From contig JALSLM010000108.1 in the NCBI GenBank assembly GCA_026988295.1, positions 1 through 34,847 on the forward strand: DNA of 34,847 nt. The letters are read 5' to 3'. Positions 1 through 8,638 of the stretch are shown here, piece after piece; the stretch's first letter is position 1, and every line of letters starts with the position of its first letter. Made by a program: the position numbers and the translations under genes. The notes under the pieces were generated by a model that was given only the letters and a program-made list of their open reading frames with translations, did no database searches and was not told the origin of the DNA. The stretch is from Thiotrichaceae bacterium (GTDB lineage Bacteria; Pseudomonadota; Gammaproteobacteria; Thiotrichales; Thiotrichaceae).

Positions 1-93
1 AAAACAAGCTAAAAACACGCCATTTTGTGATTAAAAAATAATCATTTGTTTTTTAAGAAAATAAAGGGCTTTTGATGATTGCAGAAGTGATTG

Positions 94-274
94 TTCTCAG
101 ACAGCCTCCTAGGAGGCTGTCCGAGAATAGAAGTCGTAGCGAGGGAAAGCTTATTTGAGCTAGATTTTTCACCAACTGAGGGGAATAGTTGTTCTATTCT
201 CCGAAAATCGGGGGATAATATAGCCAAATTCAGCTTTTCTGCAGTAGACTCTCTATTCTCAGACAGCCTCCTAG
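94..274. mobile_element. MITE-like element, CTAG-flanked family (copy 1)
   Basis: A near-perfect 34-bp palindrome at 94-127 is followed by an inverted half at 256-272. The unit 111-272 therefore has about 17-bp terminal inverted repeats (AGGAGGCTGTCCGAGAA and its complement) and CTAG at both edges (109-112 and 271-274). The interior carries a fold-back core around 190-205. There is no transposase ORF. A second copy of nearly identical length lies at 14288-14450. The right end is only 9 bp from the recC start codon, so the element may now form part of the recC leader. Confidence 0.75.
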
Positions 275-283
275 GTATTTTAA

Positions 284-3200
284 ATGCTTTACCTTCATAC
301 CAGTAACCAGCTAGAACAACTATCAATAGCTTTTGCACAAACAGTCAATACGCCTCTAAAAGATGTTTTTACCAAAGAAATGGTTATCGTACAAAATGCA
401 GGAATGGCACGTTGGCTATCTATGCAGCTTGCCGATATTGCTGGCATCAGTGCTAATCTTGAATATTTATTCCCCGCTGAATTCATGTGGAAGTTGTTGC
501 GTATGGTTTCTTCTGATATATCAGAAGAAAGCCAATGTACGCCAGAAACATTGCGTTATCACATTATGGAGGAGTTGACACTTAACCATGCGGATTACCC
601 TGAGCTGGCACATTATATTCTCTATGAAAACCAGCAAACAAATTTAAACGACACTGCCACATGGGATTTAGCTTGCCAACTGGCGGATATTTTTGATCAG
701 TATTTATTCTTTCGTAGTGACTGGATTGAGCAATGGGAAGAATCCCCAGAGAAATATATAAAGGGTGATTGGCAGGCTAGGCTTTGGATTCGTTGCGTTA
801 AAGAAAAACAGTTGGTTCATTGGCAATTCTTGCAGGATCAGTTTAAAGATTCCTTACACTCAACGGATAAAACTACCTTATTAAACAATTTACCTGAGCG
901 GGTCATCTTTTTCTCAATGCCTGCTCTTTCGCCTGGTTATCTGGATTTATTGGGTGAATTAGCTCAGCTAACAGATATTCATTTATATTTAATCAACCCC
1001 TGTGAAGATATTTATTGGGGAGATATTATTTCAAAAAAATCACAAACAAAGCTTTCTGTAGAGGAACAAGCCTATGCAGAAACAGGCAATCCATTATTAG
1101 CATCTATGGGAAAACAGGGTCGTGATTTTATTCATCAATTATTTGATGTTACAACAGCGGAGCATTTTTCTATTCCACCTGCGCCTAGCCCGAACGAGAA
1201 TGAAGAAAATCAAGATTGTATAGATCAGCAAAAGACAATATTAAAACAACTTCAAGAAGATATATATAACTTACAAGAACCTCAAAAAATGATCTTGTTT
1301 GATGATAAAAGTGATAACCACAGCGATTTTCACAAAATCTTTCACAAAGATCAATCAATTCGCTTTAATGCCTGCCACACAACTCTGCGAGAAGTTGAAG
1401 TTTTATATGATCAGATTCTTGATGCTTTAAATACAGACAAATCACTATCTCCAGCAGATATTGTCGTAATGTTGCCTGATATTGAAAGCTATGCTCCCTA
1501 TATTGAAGCTGTATTTTCAAGCACCACTTTTTCACAAACCCAAAAGCCGCTACCCTTCAGTATTGCAGACAGAAACCCAATAAATGCGCAGTTATTAGTT
1601 GAAGCTTTATTAAAAATACTCAAACTAATAGACACACGATTTGATGTTAAATCAGTTTTTGAAATACTTGATTACAAAGACATTAGTAGCCAGTTTTCAC
1701 TTGATGAAGATAAAATAAATAAATGTCGAAAACTCGCACTCACAAGCAATATCCGTTGGGGCATTGATAGCAAATACCGACAAAAAAACAAGCTCCCAAA
1801 CACCCAAGAACACACATGGAAATATGCGCTCGATAGCCTGTTACTCGGCTATGCTATGGGTGAAAGCCCGCATAGCAATCAGCTTTTTTCTGTAGATAAC
1901 TCTTTAGATAGTACTGTAAATAATAATAACAATGATCTAGCACTATTAGCCCATAACATCATCGAAGGTAGCGATGCACTTATTCTGGCAAATTTTAAAT
2001 CTTTCACCGATATTATTTTCTCCATTGCCGACTGGCATGATCAACTTTATTCAATAGATGATTGGATAACAAAAATAAAAACACTAATTAGCCAAATTTT
2101 TATCGAGACAACTGATGTTAGCCAGATTTTAAACGCCATTGATAAAATCAAACAAACAACAAAACTAACTGATTTTCAGCAAGAAATTTCTTTTGCCGTA
2201 TTTTTTAAAATACTGCAATCAGCACTTTCCAGCATCAGTGGTAGTGAGAATTTCTTAGGGCATGGCATAACCTTCTGTGCAATGGTTCCCATGCGTAGCA
2301 TCCCGTTTAAAGTCGTCGCCTTAATGGGAATGAATGATGGCGAATACCCGCGCCAAAACAAGCGTCAAAGTTTTGATCGCTTAGCAGAAAAACCACGCAA
2401 AGGAGACCGCTCACGCCGAGATGAAGATCGTTATCTATTTTTAGAATCAATACTCGCCGCTCGTAGCCGTTTAATAATTAGTTATATTGGGCAAAGCGTA
2501 AAAGATAATACAGAAATACCCCCATCAGTACTTGTTAGTGAACTACTGGATTCACTAGCCATTTATTCTGATATGGCTTCTGATATGGCTTCTGATATGG
2601 CTTCTGATATGGCTTCTGATATGGCTTCTGATATAGCCGCTGAAAAATGGGTAATAAAACATCCACTACAGGCATTTAGCTCACGTTATTTTGATCAGAG
2701 CAGTGATTTATTCTCCTATGCAGCGCAATACACCCAACTAGAAAAGTCTAACGATGCCCCCTCGCAAATTTTTATTAGCGAACGCTTAGAAGAACTTGAT
2801 AGTGATTTTAAAAAAATCAGCTTAAATGAGTTAATCAAATTTTATCAAAGCCCCGCTAGGACATTTTTAAAACATCGTTTTGCCATTCAAACTTTTGACG
2901 AAGATATAAGCCTACCTATTCGTGAACCCTTCGAGCTTGAATCCTTTAAAGATAGAGAAATTAGAAAAATACTCATTGAATCAAATGAGAACGAACAGCT
3001 CTTAATCGCTAGAGCAAAAGGCTTGCTACCCTACGGTGAAATAGGTGAAGGATTTTTTAATAATGAAGAACAAATCATTGAAATTTTCAAAAATAAATTA
3101 CCTGAGGTTAACAATATTGATAACCTACCCTTTTTCTTGTCACTTGACGACTTTCAACTTTATGGAGAAATAAATTCTCTAGGTATTATTGACAACGAAA

Positions 3201-3667
3201 GTAAAAAAACAGAAGCATCAGGACGAATATTAATCCACGTTGCACAGCCCTATTTCCATGATTACATTAGTATTTGGCTACATCACCTAGTTTTGAATAC
3301 AATTTCAAGTACAGAGACAAGACTCTATTCACCCGAATATTCTTTTCTATTATCGCCCGTAGAAAATGCAAAAGAGCAACTCATACAGCTACTTAACTAC
3401 TATTGGGAAGGCCTACATTACCCATCAAAATTCTTTCCAAAATCAGCATTAGCTCTCTATCAAAACAGCGCTGACAACACTGAAAACATAAAACAAGCAA
3501 TCACAACATGGCATGGAAGCAACCAACGCGCAGGTGAAAAAGATAAATTTGAGCATTATTTGCTATATCGCAGCATTGAAATGAGCGAGCAAACAACTCC
3601 ACAAGAATTTTTAGAAACCGCAAAACTATTTTTTGGCAATTTCTTTGCTCATCTAAAAGAAATATAG
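284..3667 (+). CDS. recC: Exodeoxyribonuclease V subunit gamma (RecC)
   Basis: RecC is the Chi-recognising, non-catalytic subunit of the RecBCD helicase-nuclease, which processes double-strand DNA ends for recombination in the cytoplasm. The 1127-residue product is close to the usual length (about 1120). It shows the RecC N-terminal block GMARWLSMQL (residues 40-49), the central block MVPMRSIPFKVVALMGMNDG (667-686) followed by KGDRSRRDEDRYLFLE, and a nuclease-like C-terminal domain. A run of six Ser-Asp-Met/Ile-Ala units (residues 762-785), coded by 12-bp tandem repeats, sits in a linker after the helicase-like core. The ATG lies 9 bp from a miniature element, with only AGG from the element edge as a possible ribosome site. 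recB and recD do not follow; the next gene is the unrelated yhhQ. Identification is secure. Confidence 0.96.
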   Translation: MLYLHTSNQLEQLSIAFAQTVNTPLKDVFTKEMVIVQNAGMARWLSMQLADIAGISANLEYLFPAEFMWKLLRMVSSDISEESQCTPETLRYHIMEELTLNHADYPELAHYILYENQQTNLNDTATWDLACQLADIFDQYLFFRSDWIEQWEESPEKYIKGDWQARLWIRCVKEKQLVHWQFLQDQFKDSLHSTDKTTLLNNLPERVIFFSMPALSPGYLDLLGELAQLTDIHLYLINPCEDIYWGDIISKKSQTKLSVEEQAYAETGNPLLASMGKQGRDFIHQLFDVTTAEHFSIPPAPSPNENEENQDCIDQQKTILKQLQEDIYNLQEPQKMILFDDKSDNHSDFHKIFHKDQSIRFNACHTTLREVEVLYDQILDALNTDKSLSPADIVVMLPDIESYAPYIEAVFSSTTFSQTQKPLPFSIADRNPINAQLLVEALLKILKLIDTRFDVKSVFEILDYKDISSQFSLDEDKINKCRKLALTSNIRWGIDSKYRQKNKLPNTQEHTWKYALDSLLLGYAMGESPHSNQLFSVDNSLDSTVNNNNNDLALLAHNIIEGSDALILANFKSFTDIIFSIADWHDQLYSIDDWITKIKTLISQIFIETTDVSQILNAIDKIKQTTKLTDFQQEISFAVFFKILQSALSSISGSENFLGHGITFCAMVPMRSIPFKVVALMGMNDGEYPRQNKRQSFDRLAEKPRKGDRSRRDEDRYLFLESILAARSRLIISYIGQSVKDNTEIPPSVLVSELLDSLAIYSDMASDMASDMASDMASDMASDIAAEKWVIKHPLQAFSSRYFDQSSDLFSYAAQYTQLEKSNDAPSQIFISERLEELDSDFKKISLNELIKFYQSPARTFLKHRFAIQTFDEDISLPIREPFELESFKDREIRKILIESNENEQLLIARAKGLLPYGEIGEGFFNNEEQIIEIFKNKLPEVNNIDNLPFFLSLDDFQLYGEINSLGIIDNESKKTEASGRILIHVAQPYFHDYISIWLHHLVLNTISSTETRLYSPEYSFLLSPVENAKEQLIQLLNYYWEGLHYPSKFFPKSALALYQNSADNTENIKQAITTWHGSNQRAGEKDKFEHYLLYRSIEMSEQTTPQEFLETAKLFFGNFFAHLKEI
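2567..2638 (+). repeat. 12-bp in-frame tandem repeat inside recC
   Basis: Five exact copies of TCTGATATGGCT and a sixth with two changes encode (SDMA)5-SDIA. Because the unit is a multiple of three, copy-number change would alter linker length without shifting the frame. E. coli RecC has no such repeat at the equivalent place. Confidence 0.95.
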
Positions 3668-3706
3668 GTAGCGGATAGCGGATAAATAGATATAATCCCT
3701 TGCTTT

Positions 3707-3740
3707 ATTGGGTTCCCTCAACCCCATTCAACAAAAAGGA
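3707..3740 (+). promoter_or_regulatory. preQ1-I riboswitch (SD-sequestering)
   Basis: Directly upstream of yhhQ. P1 pairs 3707-3712 with 3723-3728 (GGG/CCC plus U-A and A-U, one U-U mismatch). The 10-nt loop ends in AAC before CCC, matching the ligand-contacting C of known preQ1-I aptamers. An A-rich tail (CAACAAAAAGGA) follows, and its GGA (3738-3740) can pair with loop UCC (3714-3716) to close the pseudoknot. The tail holds the Shine-Dalgarno AAGGA, 6 nt before the ATG, so ligand binding would block translation of a queuosine-precursor importer. The structure was read by eye and not scored with a covariance model. Confidence 0.82.
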
Positions 3741-3746
3741 TTAAAA

Positions 3747-4391
3747 ATGATTACTTCAAACACCTCAAAACTTCACGACAATACCTTATTTTATCTGGTT
3801 CTCTTTCATCTCGCCGTTATTGCAGCCAGCAACTATTTAGTACAAATCCCGGTTACTGTAGCAGGCTTTCAAACGACTTGGGGAGCATTCACTTTTCCCC
3901 TAATTTTTCTTGCGACTGATTTAACAAACCGTCTTTATGGCTCATCTCAAGCACGAAAAATCATCTTCACCGCAATGATTCCTGGGATTTTAATTTCTTA
4001 TACACTCTCTGTTTTATTCTTTAATGCAGAATTTCAAGGTTTTTCACAGCTTCTTAATATAAACTTATTTGTTGCACGCATAGCCATTGCTAGCTTTTTT
4101 GCCTATGTCTTCGGGCAACTGCTCGATATTTTTGTATTCAGCAAACTAAGGCAACAAAAATACTGGTGGATTGCCCCAGCGTTTTCATCAATTGTAGGAA
4201 CATTAATAGACACACTTATCTTTTTCAGCATAGCTTTTTACAAAAGTAGCGATGAATTTATGGCAACAAACTGGCCAGAAATAGCAACAGTAGATTACTT
4301 CTTTAAACTACTAATCAGTATTGCCGTTTTCGTTCCATCTTATGGCGTTTTCATGAATATATTTGCAAAAAAATTAGTCCCTGCACACTAG
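3747..4391 (+). CDS. yhhQ: Queuosine precursor transporter YhhQ (VUT family)
   Basis: Inner-membrane importer of preQ0/preQ1, precursors of the tRNA base queuosine (COG1738/DUF165 family). The 214-residue protein has about six hydrophobic segments and strongly matches E. coli YhhQ in stretches such as ASNYLVQIPV, TTWGAFTFPLIFLATDLTNR and NLFVARIA. The start is set at ATG 3747, which has AAGGA 6 nt upstream. An in-frame TTG at 3708 lies inside the riboswitch and is rejected. Regulation by preQ1 is inferred from that riboswitch. The stop codon TAG coincides with the edge of a degenerate CTAG-family repeat (4388-4406), a pattern also seen in two other genes here. Confidence 0.94.
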   Translation: MITSNTSKLHDNTLFYLVLFHLAVIAASNYLVQIPVTVAGFQTTWGAFTFPLIFLATDLTNRLYGSSQARKIIFTAMIPGILISYTLSVLFFNAEFQGFSQLLNINLFVARIAIASFFAYVFGQLLDIFVFSKLRQQKYWWIAPAFSSIVGTLIDTLIFFSIAFYKSSDEFMATNWPEIATVDYFFKLLISIAVFVPSYGVFMNIFAKKLVPAH

Positions 4392-4406
4392 CAGGCTGCC
4401 TGAGAA
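4388..4406. repeat. Degenerate half of CTAG-family repeat
   Basis: CTAG followed by CAGGCTGCCTGAGAA resembles the terminal repeat GAGGCTGTCCGAGAA of the elements at 109 and 14286. The TAG is the yhhQ stop codon. Confidence 0.55.
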
Positions 4407-4438
4407 CTTGGACACTGTGTATTAATTAAAACAATGCA

Positions 4439-4465
4439 GTAGAGACGCAAGCATTGCGTCTCTAC
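4439..4465. repeat. Palindrome GTAGAGACGCAA / TTGCGTCTCTAC
   Basis: Perfect 12-bp arms with loop GCA, just after yhhQ. A related copy is at 7569-7594. It could act as a transcription-halting hairpin, but no T-tract follows it. Confidence 0.8.
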
Positions 4466-4491
4466 GAAAACACTGTAGTGCTCTGCATTAC

Positions 4492-4565
4492 AAAAAGTGC
4501 AAAAAACAGGGGGGATGGGTATCTATCTTATATGCTACCCATCCTCCCCCTTTTTTACACTTTTT
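4492..4565. repeat. Inverted pair of poly-A/poly-G ATGGGTA elements
   Basis: Two copies of the dispersed A6-8/G6-9/ATGGGTA element lie head to head (4492-4522 forward, 4535-4565 reverse) and form a hairpin with roughly 30-bp imperfect arms. It sits between the convergent yhhQ and selO genes and could work as a bidirectional terminator. A reading frame through it is only a by-product of the repeat. Confidence 0.8.
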
Positions 4566-4604
4566 ATCATAGGCTACTACACTATTCGTGATGCAAAAAT
4601 ATAT

Positions 4605-4799
4605 TACACCATCATCCCTGTAAGTAACACCTACACCGTCATCCCCGCATGTATCAACTACACCGTCATCCCCGCATGTTTTAAGCGGAGATCTATTTGA
4701 ACTTTAAGTATAAATTGCGTGTATGTATTGTGAGATTCCCGCTAAAAACATGCGGGAATGACGATATGGCTAATACATGCGGGAATGACAATACAGTAG
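4605..4799. repeat. Cluster of CGTCATCCCCGCATGT repeats, both orientations
   Basis: Three copies in forward orientation (the first degenerate, near 4610; then near 4636 and 4660) and two in reverse orientation (CATGCGGGAATGACR, near 4749 and 4778) make a large inverted repeat around 4690-4737. The motif resembles the GCGGGAAT palindromes found in many proteobacterial genomes. There is no regular spacing and no cas gene, so it is not a CRISPR array. It fills the gap between yhhQ and selO. Confidence 0.7.
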
Positions 4800-4814
4800 C
4801 AAGCTAACAGACTC

Positions 4815-6326
4815 TTATGTCCCACAAAAAGTTTGATGCACAATTTCATCTTTTTTAGGTGGTAATAAATACTTTTCCTTACCTTTTTGTAAGCTAAAAG
4901 GGTTTTCCAGAACTTCATGCAAGGCATGAAAAACACTGAAATCATTATGATCTTCTGCCGCACGAATCGCGGCTTCTATTTGATGATTACGCGGAATATA
5001 AATAGGGTTTACCTTTTGCATAATGGCGCGTGATTCTGCAACTGTGCATGTTTCGCTTGCTCTACGGCTTTGCCATTTATCAGCCCAAGCATCAAACTCT
5101 TCGGGCTTAGAAAATAAAGTGCGTGCTTGTGATAACGCATCATTTTGAGAAAAATAATAAAATGTTAGCGTAAAATCAGCCTTATTACTTTCCATCAAAT
5201 CAAGCAATTCATTGACTAACTCAGCATCAGCCTCATTCTTTTCAGATAAGCCCAATTTTTTGCGCATATTCTCCAGCCAATATTGGTGATAAATACGACT
5301 GAAATTTGTTAAAATATCCTCAGCAACTTTCACAACAGCCTTAGCTTCTACATCAGATACTTCACTATTTTCATCTTCTTTATTGCTATTATTAACAAAT
5401 AAAGGCAACAAAGTTTCTGCCAAACGTATCAAATTCCACTGCCCTATTTTCGGTTGATTATCATAAGCATAACGTGCATTTTGATCTATCGAACTATAAA
5501 CGCGATTATGTGAAAACTCATCCATAAACGCACAGGGGCCATAGTCGATTGTCTCCCCTGCTATCGACATATTATCCGTATTCATCACACCATGAATAAA
5601 ACCAAAAGACATCCATTTTGCAATCAGCTTGGCTTGGGCATCAACAACAGCTTCAAAAAATGCCACATACTTATTTTTAGCCTTTTTTGACTCTGGATAA
5701 TGACGCGCAATTTCATAATCAGCCAACTGCTTAAGCCCTTCTAAATCACCTTGCGATGAGAAATATTGAAACGTCCCCACGCGCACAAAACCCGTAGAAA
5801 TACGCGTAAGAATACCACCTGCTACCAATGTATTGCGTGCCAGCTCCTCACCCGTCGTAACCGCAGCTAATGCACGAGTCGTTGGCACACCCAATTTTGC
5901 CATCGACTCACTCACCAAATACTCACGCAACACAGGACCAAGAGCAGAACGACCATCACCACCCCGCGACCAAGGTGTCGGTCCTGATCCTTTTAACTGA
6001 AAATCATAGCGAACACCCTTAGGACTAAGAAACTCACCCAATAGAAGCGCGCGACCATCACCTAAACGTGGCGAAAATCCACCAAATTGATGCCCAGCAT
6101 AAGCCATAGCAATAGGCTCAGAACCCTCTGTGATTTCATTACCTGAAAAAACACCTAAAGCAGTCAAACACTCAGAATCAATACCCGTTAAGCCCAACTC
6201 ATCAGCCAACTTATCATTAAAAACAATTAATTCAGGATTTTTAACAGGCGTAGGATTCGTTTCAGTATAAAAATTTTTAGGTAGTTTTATATAGCTATTA
6301 TCAAAATGGATTTTCATAGGTATCAT
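4815..6326 (-). CDS. selO: Protein adenylyltransferase SelO (YdiU/UPF0061)
   Basis: SelO is a pseudokinase-fold enzyme that transfers AMP from ATP to Ser, Thr or Tyr of target proteins and is linked to redox stress. The 503-residue product shows the family blocks AGHQFGGFSPRLGDGRALLLGE (split here as residues ~78-98), LKGSGPTPWSRGGDGR (~111-126), and HGVMNTDNMS plus DYGP (~245-265), which hold the nucleotide- and metal-binding Asn and Asp. It ends in FCGT; a near-terminal Cys in this place is typical and is selenocysteine in animals. The start is uncertain: TTG 6329, ATG 6326 and ATG 6317 are in frame and none has a clear Shine-Dalgarno. It is monocistronic and convergent with yhhQ. Three tandem miniature elements lie upstream. 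Confidence 0.94.
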   Translation of the reverse strand: MIPMKIHFDNSYIKLPKNFYTETNPTPVKNPELIVFNDKLADELGLTGIDSECLTALGVFSGNEITEGSEPIAMAYAGHQFGGFSPRLGDGRALLLGEFLSPKGVRYDFQLKGSGPTPWSRGGDGRSALGPVLREYLVSESMAKLGVPTTRALAAVTTGEELARNTLVAGGILTRISTGFVRVGTFQYFSSQGDLEGLKQLADYEIARHYPESKKAKNKYVAFFEAVVDAQAKLIAKWMSFGFIHGVMNTDNMSIAGETIDYGPCAFMDEFSHNRVYSSIDQNARYAYDNQPKIGQWNLIRLAETLLPLFVNNSNKEDENSEVSDVEAKAVVKVAEDILTNFSRIYHQYWLENMRKKLGLSEKNEADAELVNELLDLMESNKADFTLTFYYFSQNDALSQARTLFSKPEEFDAWADKWQSRRASETCTVAESRAIMQKVNPIYIPRNHQIEAAIRAAEDHNDFSVFHALHEVLENPFSLQKGKEKYLLPPKKDEIVHQTFCGT

Positions 6327-6406
6327 CAATATCTTAAAAAAACATAGTATGCACCAGTTTATAAATACAAGTAAGAATGAAAGGATTATTATTGTGCCAT
6401 CTCTTA

Positions 6407-6888
6407 TTAAGGAAACCCTGATTAATGATTAGAATTTAGCGCAGAAAAATCTGTCGCTATTTTTCATGAAATGAAACGTAATAGTTATTCTATTGCGGTG
6501 AGCTTCATGGAAAATATCGGCAGATTTGGCAAGCTAAAAATAATTGGACTTGATCAGGGTTTCCTTAAGGAAAGCCTGATTAAGTCGATTAGAATTTAGC
6601 GCAGAAAAATCTGTCGCTATTTTTCATGAAGTGAAACGTAATAGTTATTCTATTGCGGTGAGCTTCATGGAAAATATCGGCAGATTTGGCAAGCTAAAAA
6701 TAATTGGACTTGATCAGGGTTTCCTTAAGGAAAGCCTGATTAAGTCGATTAGAATTTAGCGCAGAAAAATCTGTCGCTATTTTTCATGAAGTGAAACGTA
6801 ATAGTTATTCTATTGCGGTGAGCTTCATGGAAAATATCGGCAGATTTGGCAAGCTAAAAATAATTGGACTTGATCAGGGTTTCCTTCA
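6407..6888. mobile_element. Three tandem TTAA-flanked fold-back MITEs
   Basis: Three nearly identical units (6409-6566, 6567-6726, 6727-6886; period 160, the first 2 bp shorter) stand head to tail. Each begins GGAAAGCCTGATTAAG or similar and ends CTTGATCAGGGTTTCC, giving terminal inverted repeats. Neighbouring units share a single TTAA. The interior is a long imperfect hairpin centred on AATAGTTATTCTATT. No transposase gene is present. Relatives occur at 11553-11616 (internally deleted), 26481-26639 (different interior) and 33822-33970 (reversed). The last copy runs up to the FMN reductase ribosome site. Confidence 0.88.
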
Positions 6889-6907
6889 GCACACACAGGA
6901 ATCCACA

Positions 6908-7519
6908 ATGAAAATAGCAATAATTAGCGGTAGTCACCGACAACAATCACAAAGTATAAAAGTTGCCAAACACATTAATCAAACCCTTCTCAATAATAAA
7001 ATAGCAGATGATGTATGGTTGTTTAGCCTTGCAGGAAACCCGCTACCACTATGGGATGAAGGTATTTGGGAAGGTGACGAAAAATGGAAGAAAATCCTTG
7101 AACCGCTTTCAAAAGAGCTAAACAGTTGCGATGGCTTCGTGATAATCGCGCCTGAATATCACGGACAAGTTCCCGCTGCATTAAAAAACTTTTTTCTCAT
7201 GTGGAAGCACGAACTTTCACATAAACCCGCACTAATCGTAGGCGTATCATCCGCAGATGGTGGCTCATACCCCGTTGCAGAATTACGCATGAGCAGCTAC
7301 AAAAATAACAAACTATGTTATATGCCCGAACATTTAATCATCCGCCACGTTGAAAGCGTACTAAATGAAAACCCCGCTGACAACAATAGCGATGCTGATG
7401 CCTACTTTAAAGAACGCATTAATTGGACCTTAGCCCAATTACGAGAATATGCTATTGCTCTAAAACAAGTTAGAGACAGCGGTGTAACACAAACTGAAAA
7501 ATTTGGAAATGGCATGTAA
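6908..7519 (+). CDS. NADPH-dependent FMN reductase family protein
   Basis: Flavodoxin-like oxidoreductase predicted to use NAD(P)H and FMN to reduce flavin, quinone or a similar acceptor in the cytoplasm. The 203-residue protein has the N-terminal phosphate-binding loop MKIAIISGSHRQQSQS and the family signature PEYHGQVPAALKNFF. The start is ATG 6908, preceded by AGGA with about 7 nt spacing. The frame stays open 117 bp further upstream, but that part is wholly miniature-element DNA, so the 39-residue extension is rejected. The substrate cannot be told. It appears monocistronic; a palindrome at 7569 follows it. Confidence 0.88.
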   Translation: MKIAIISGSHRQQSQSIKVAKHINQTLLNNKIADDVWLFSLAGNPLPLWDEGIWEGDEKWKKILEPLSKELNSCDGFVIIAPEYHGQVPAALKNFFLMWKHELSHKPALIVGVSSADGGSYPVAELRMSSYKNNKLCYMPEHLIIRHVESVLNENPADNNSDADAYFKERINWTLAQLREYAIALKQVRDSGVTQTEKFGNGM

Positions 7520-7568
7520 TTATAAAAATATTGTTTTCACTTTATAAGTTTATGAACGGGACAAAATG

Positions 7569-7619
7569 GTAGAGATGCAATGCATTGCGTCTCTCGAGTT
7601 CTCTTCTCGGACAGCCTAG
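7569..7619. repeat. Palindrome copy plus CTAG-family half repeat
   Basis: GTAGAGATGCAA / TTGCGTCTCT (7569-7594) is a second copy of the 4439 palindrome. It is followed by TTCTCGGACAGCCTAG (7604-7619), a shortened half of the CTAG family. Both lie in the gap between the FMN reductase and galU. Confidence 0.7.
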
Positions 7620-7687
7620 TAAACAATTTTTCCATATATCTGAAAGTATGGTGACGTTTGTTTTTTTGTGTGAGAAAATGATCTATA

Positions 7688-7693
7688 TATAAT
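7688..7693 (+). promoter_or_regulatory. Possible galU promoter -10 (TATAAT)
   Basis: A perfect TATAAT lies 39 nt before the galU start codon. The best -35 at 17-18 nt spacing is poor (TTTGTG region), so this is suggestive only. Confidence 0.35.
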
Positions 7694-7732
7694 CATTACC
7701 CAAAATTAAAAGACTACAAGGTATTAATTTTT

Positions 7733-8635
7733 ATGAAGGTTTCTCACGAAATACGTAAGGCTGTTATCCCTGTTGCTGGGCTTGGAACACGCATGTTGCC
7801 AGCGACTAAGGCAATTCCTAAAGAAATGCTCCCGATTGTTGATAAGCCGATGATTCAATATATTGTTAATGAATGTATTGCTGCAGGAATTACTGAGATT
7901 GTGTTGGTGACTCATTCAAGTAAAAATGCAATAGAAAATCATTTTGATACTAGTTATGAGCTTGAATCTACGCTAGAAAAACGGGTTAAGCGTTCACTTC
8001 TTGATGAGGTGAGATCTATCTGTCCGCAGCATGTTACGATTATGCACGTGCGTCAGGGGGTTGCTAAAGGGCTTGGACATGCAGTTTTATGTGCTAAACC
8101 TTTAGTGGGTAATGAGCCTTTTGCTGTGATTTTGCCTGATGTGTTGATTGATGATGTTGAGTGTGATCTTGAAACTGAAAATATGGCAGAGATGTTACGA
8201 CTGTTCGATGAAAATGGTGAGAGTCAAATCATGGTGGAGCCTGTTCCTATGGAACAGGTAAGTAATTATGGTGTGGCTGATGTAAATGGTCATACACTTA
8301 ATGCAGGGGCTTGTGCTCCAATGGTACAGGTGGTTGAAAAACCTCCCATTGATGAAGCACCATCAAATATGGCTGTTGTTGGTCGTTATGTGTTGTCAGC
8401 TGCAATTTGGGATTTATTAGAGCAAACGCCAGCAGGTGCTGGTGATGAAATTCAGCTAACGGATGCTATCGCTATGTTAATGGATAAAGAAACAGTCAAT
8501 GCATTCCATATGAGAGGAAAAAGTCATGATTGTGGCTCTAAACTGGGTTATATGATTGCTAATGTAGAATACGCTATGCGCCACGATGAACTTGGAGATA
8601 GGTTTAAGGCTTATCTGAAGAGTATTTCTGCCTGA
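7733..8635 (+). CDS. galU: UTP-glucose-1-phosphate uridylyltransferase GalU
   Basis: Makes UDP-glucose from UTP and glucose-1-phosphate, feeding cell-surface polysaccharide, galactose and trehalose pathways in the cytoplasm. The 300-residue length is standard. The N-terminal nucleotide-binding motif [19 protein letters not shown] (from residue 16), the uracil-binding and Mg region [14 protein letters not shown] and the C-terminal [12 protein letters not shown] block all match bacterial GalU. ATG 7733 places the motif at the usual distance from the N-terminus, although the Shine-Dalgarno is weak (AAGG about 10 nt upstream). It is monocistronic; a strong hairpin follows the stop. Confidence 0.96.
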   Translation: MKVSHEIRKAVIPVAGLGTRMLPATKAIPKEMLPIVDKPMIQYIVNECIAAGITEIVLVTHSSKNAIENHFDTSYELESTLEKRVKRSLLDEVRSICPQHVTIMHVRQGVAKGLGHAVLCAKPLVGNEPFAVILPDVLIDDVECDLETENMAEMLRLFDENGESQIMVEPVPMEQVSNYGVADVNGHTLNAGACAPMVQVVEKPPIDEAPSNMAVVGRYVLSAAIWDLLEQTPAGAGDEIQLTDAIAMLMDKETVNAFHMRGKSHDCGSKLGYMIANVEYAMRHDELGDRFKAYLKSISA

Positions 8636-8638
8636 GAG

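Noticed and set aside
1-93. Possible gene end at the window start
   Set aside because: AT-rich with no convincing frame; nothing could be supported there.
3708-3746. Upstream TTG start for yhhQ
   Set aside because: It lies in the riboswitch aptamer, and ATG 3747 has a good Shine-Dalgarno and matches homologue starts.
4497-4700. 67-codon open frame through the hairpin and CGTCATCCCC repeats
   Set aside because: It is composed wholly of repeat units (ACACCGTCATCCCC gives YTVIPA-type repeats) and has no ribosome site.
4605-4799. Repeats resembling a CRISPR array
   Set aside because: Copies are irregularly spaced, occur in both orientations and there are no cas genes.
6791-6907. Upstream start for the FMN reductase
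   Set aside because: The extra residues are coded by miniature-element DNA; ATG 6908 has AGGA at proper spacing and starts the conserved fold.
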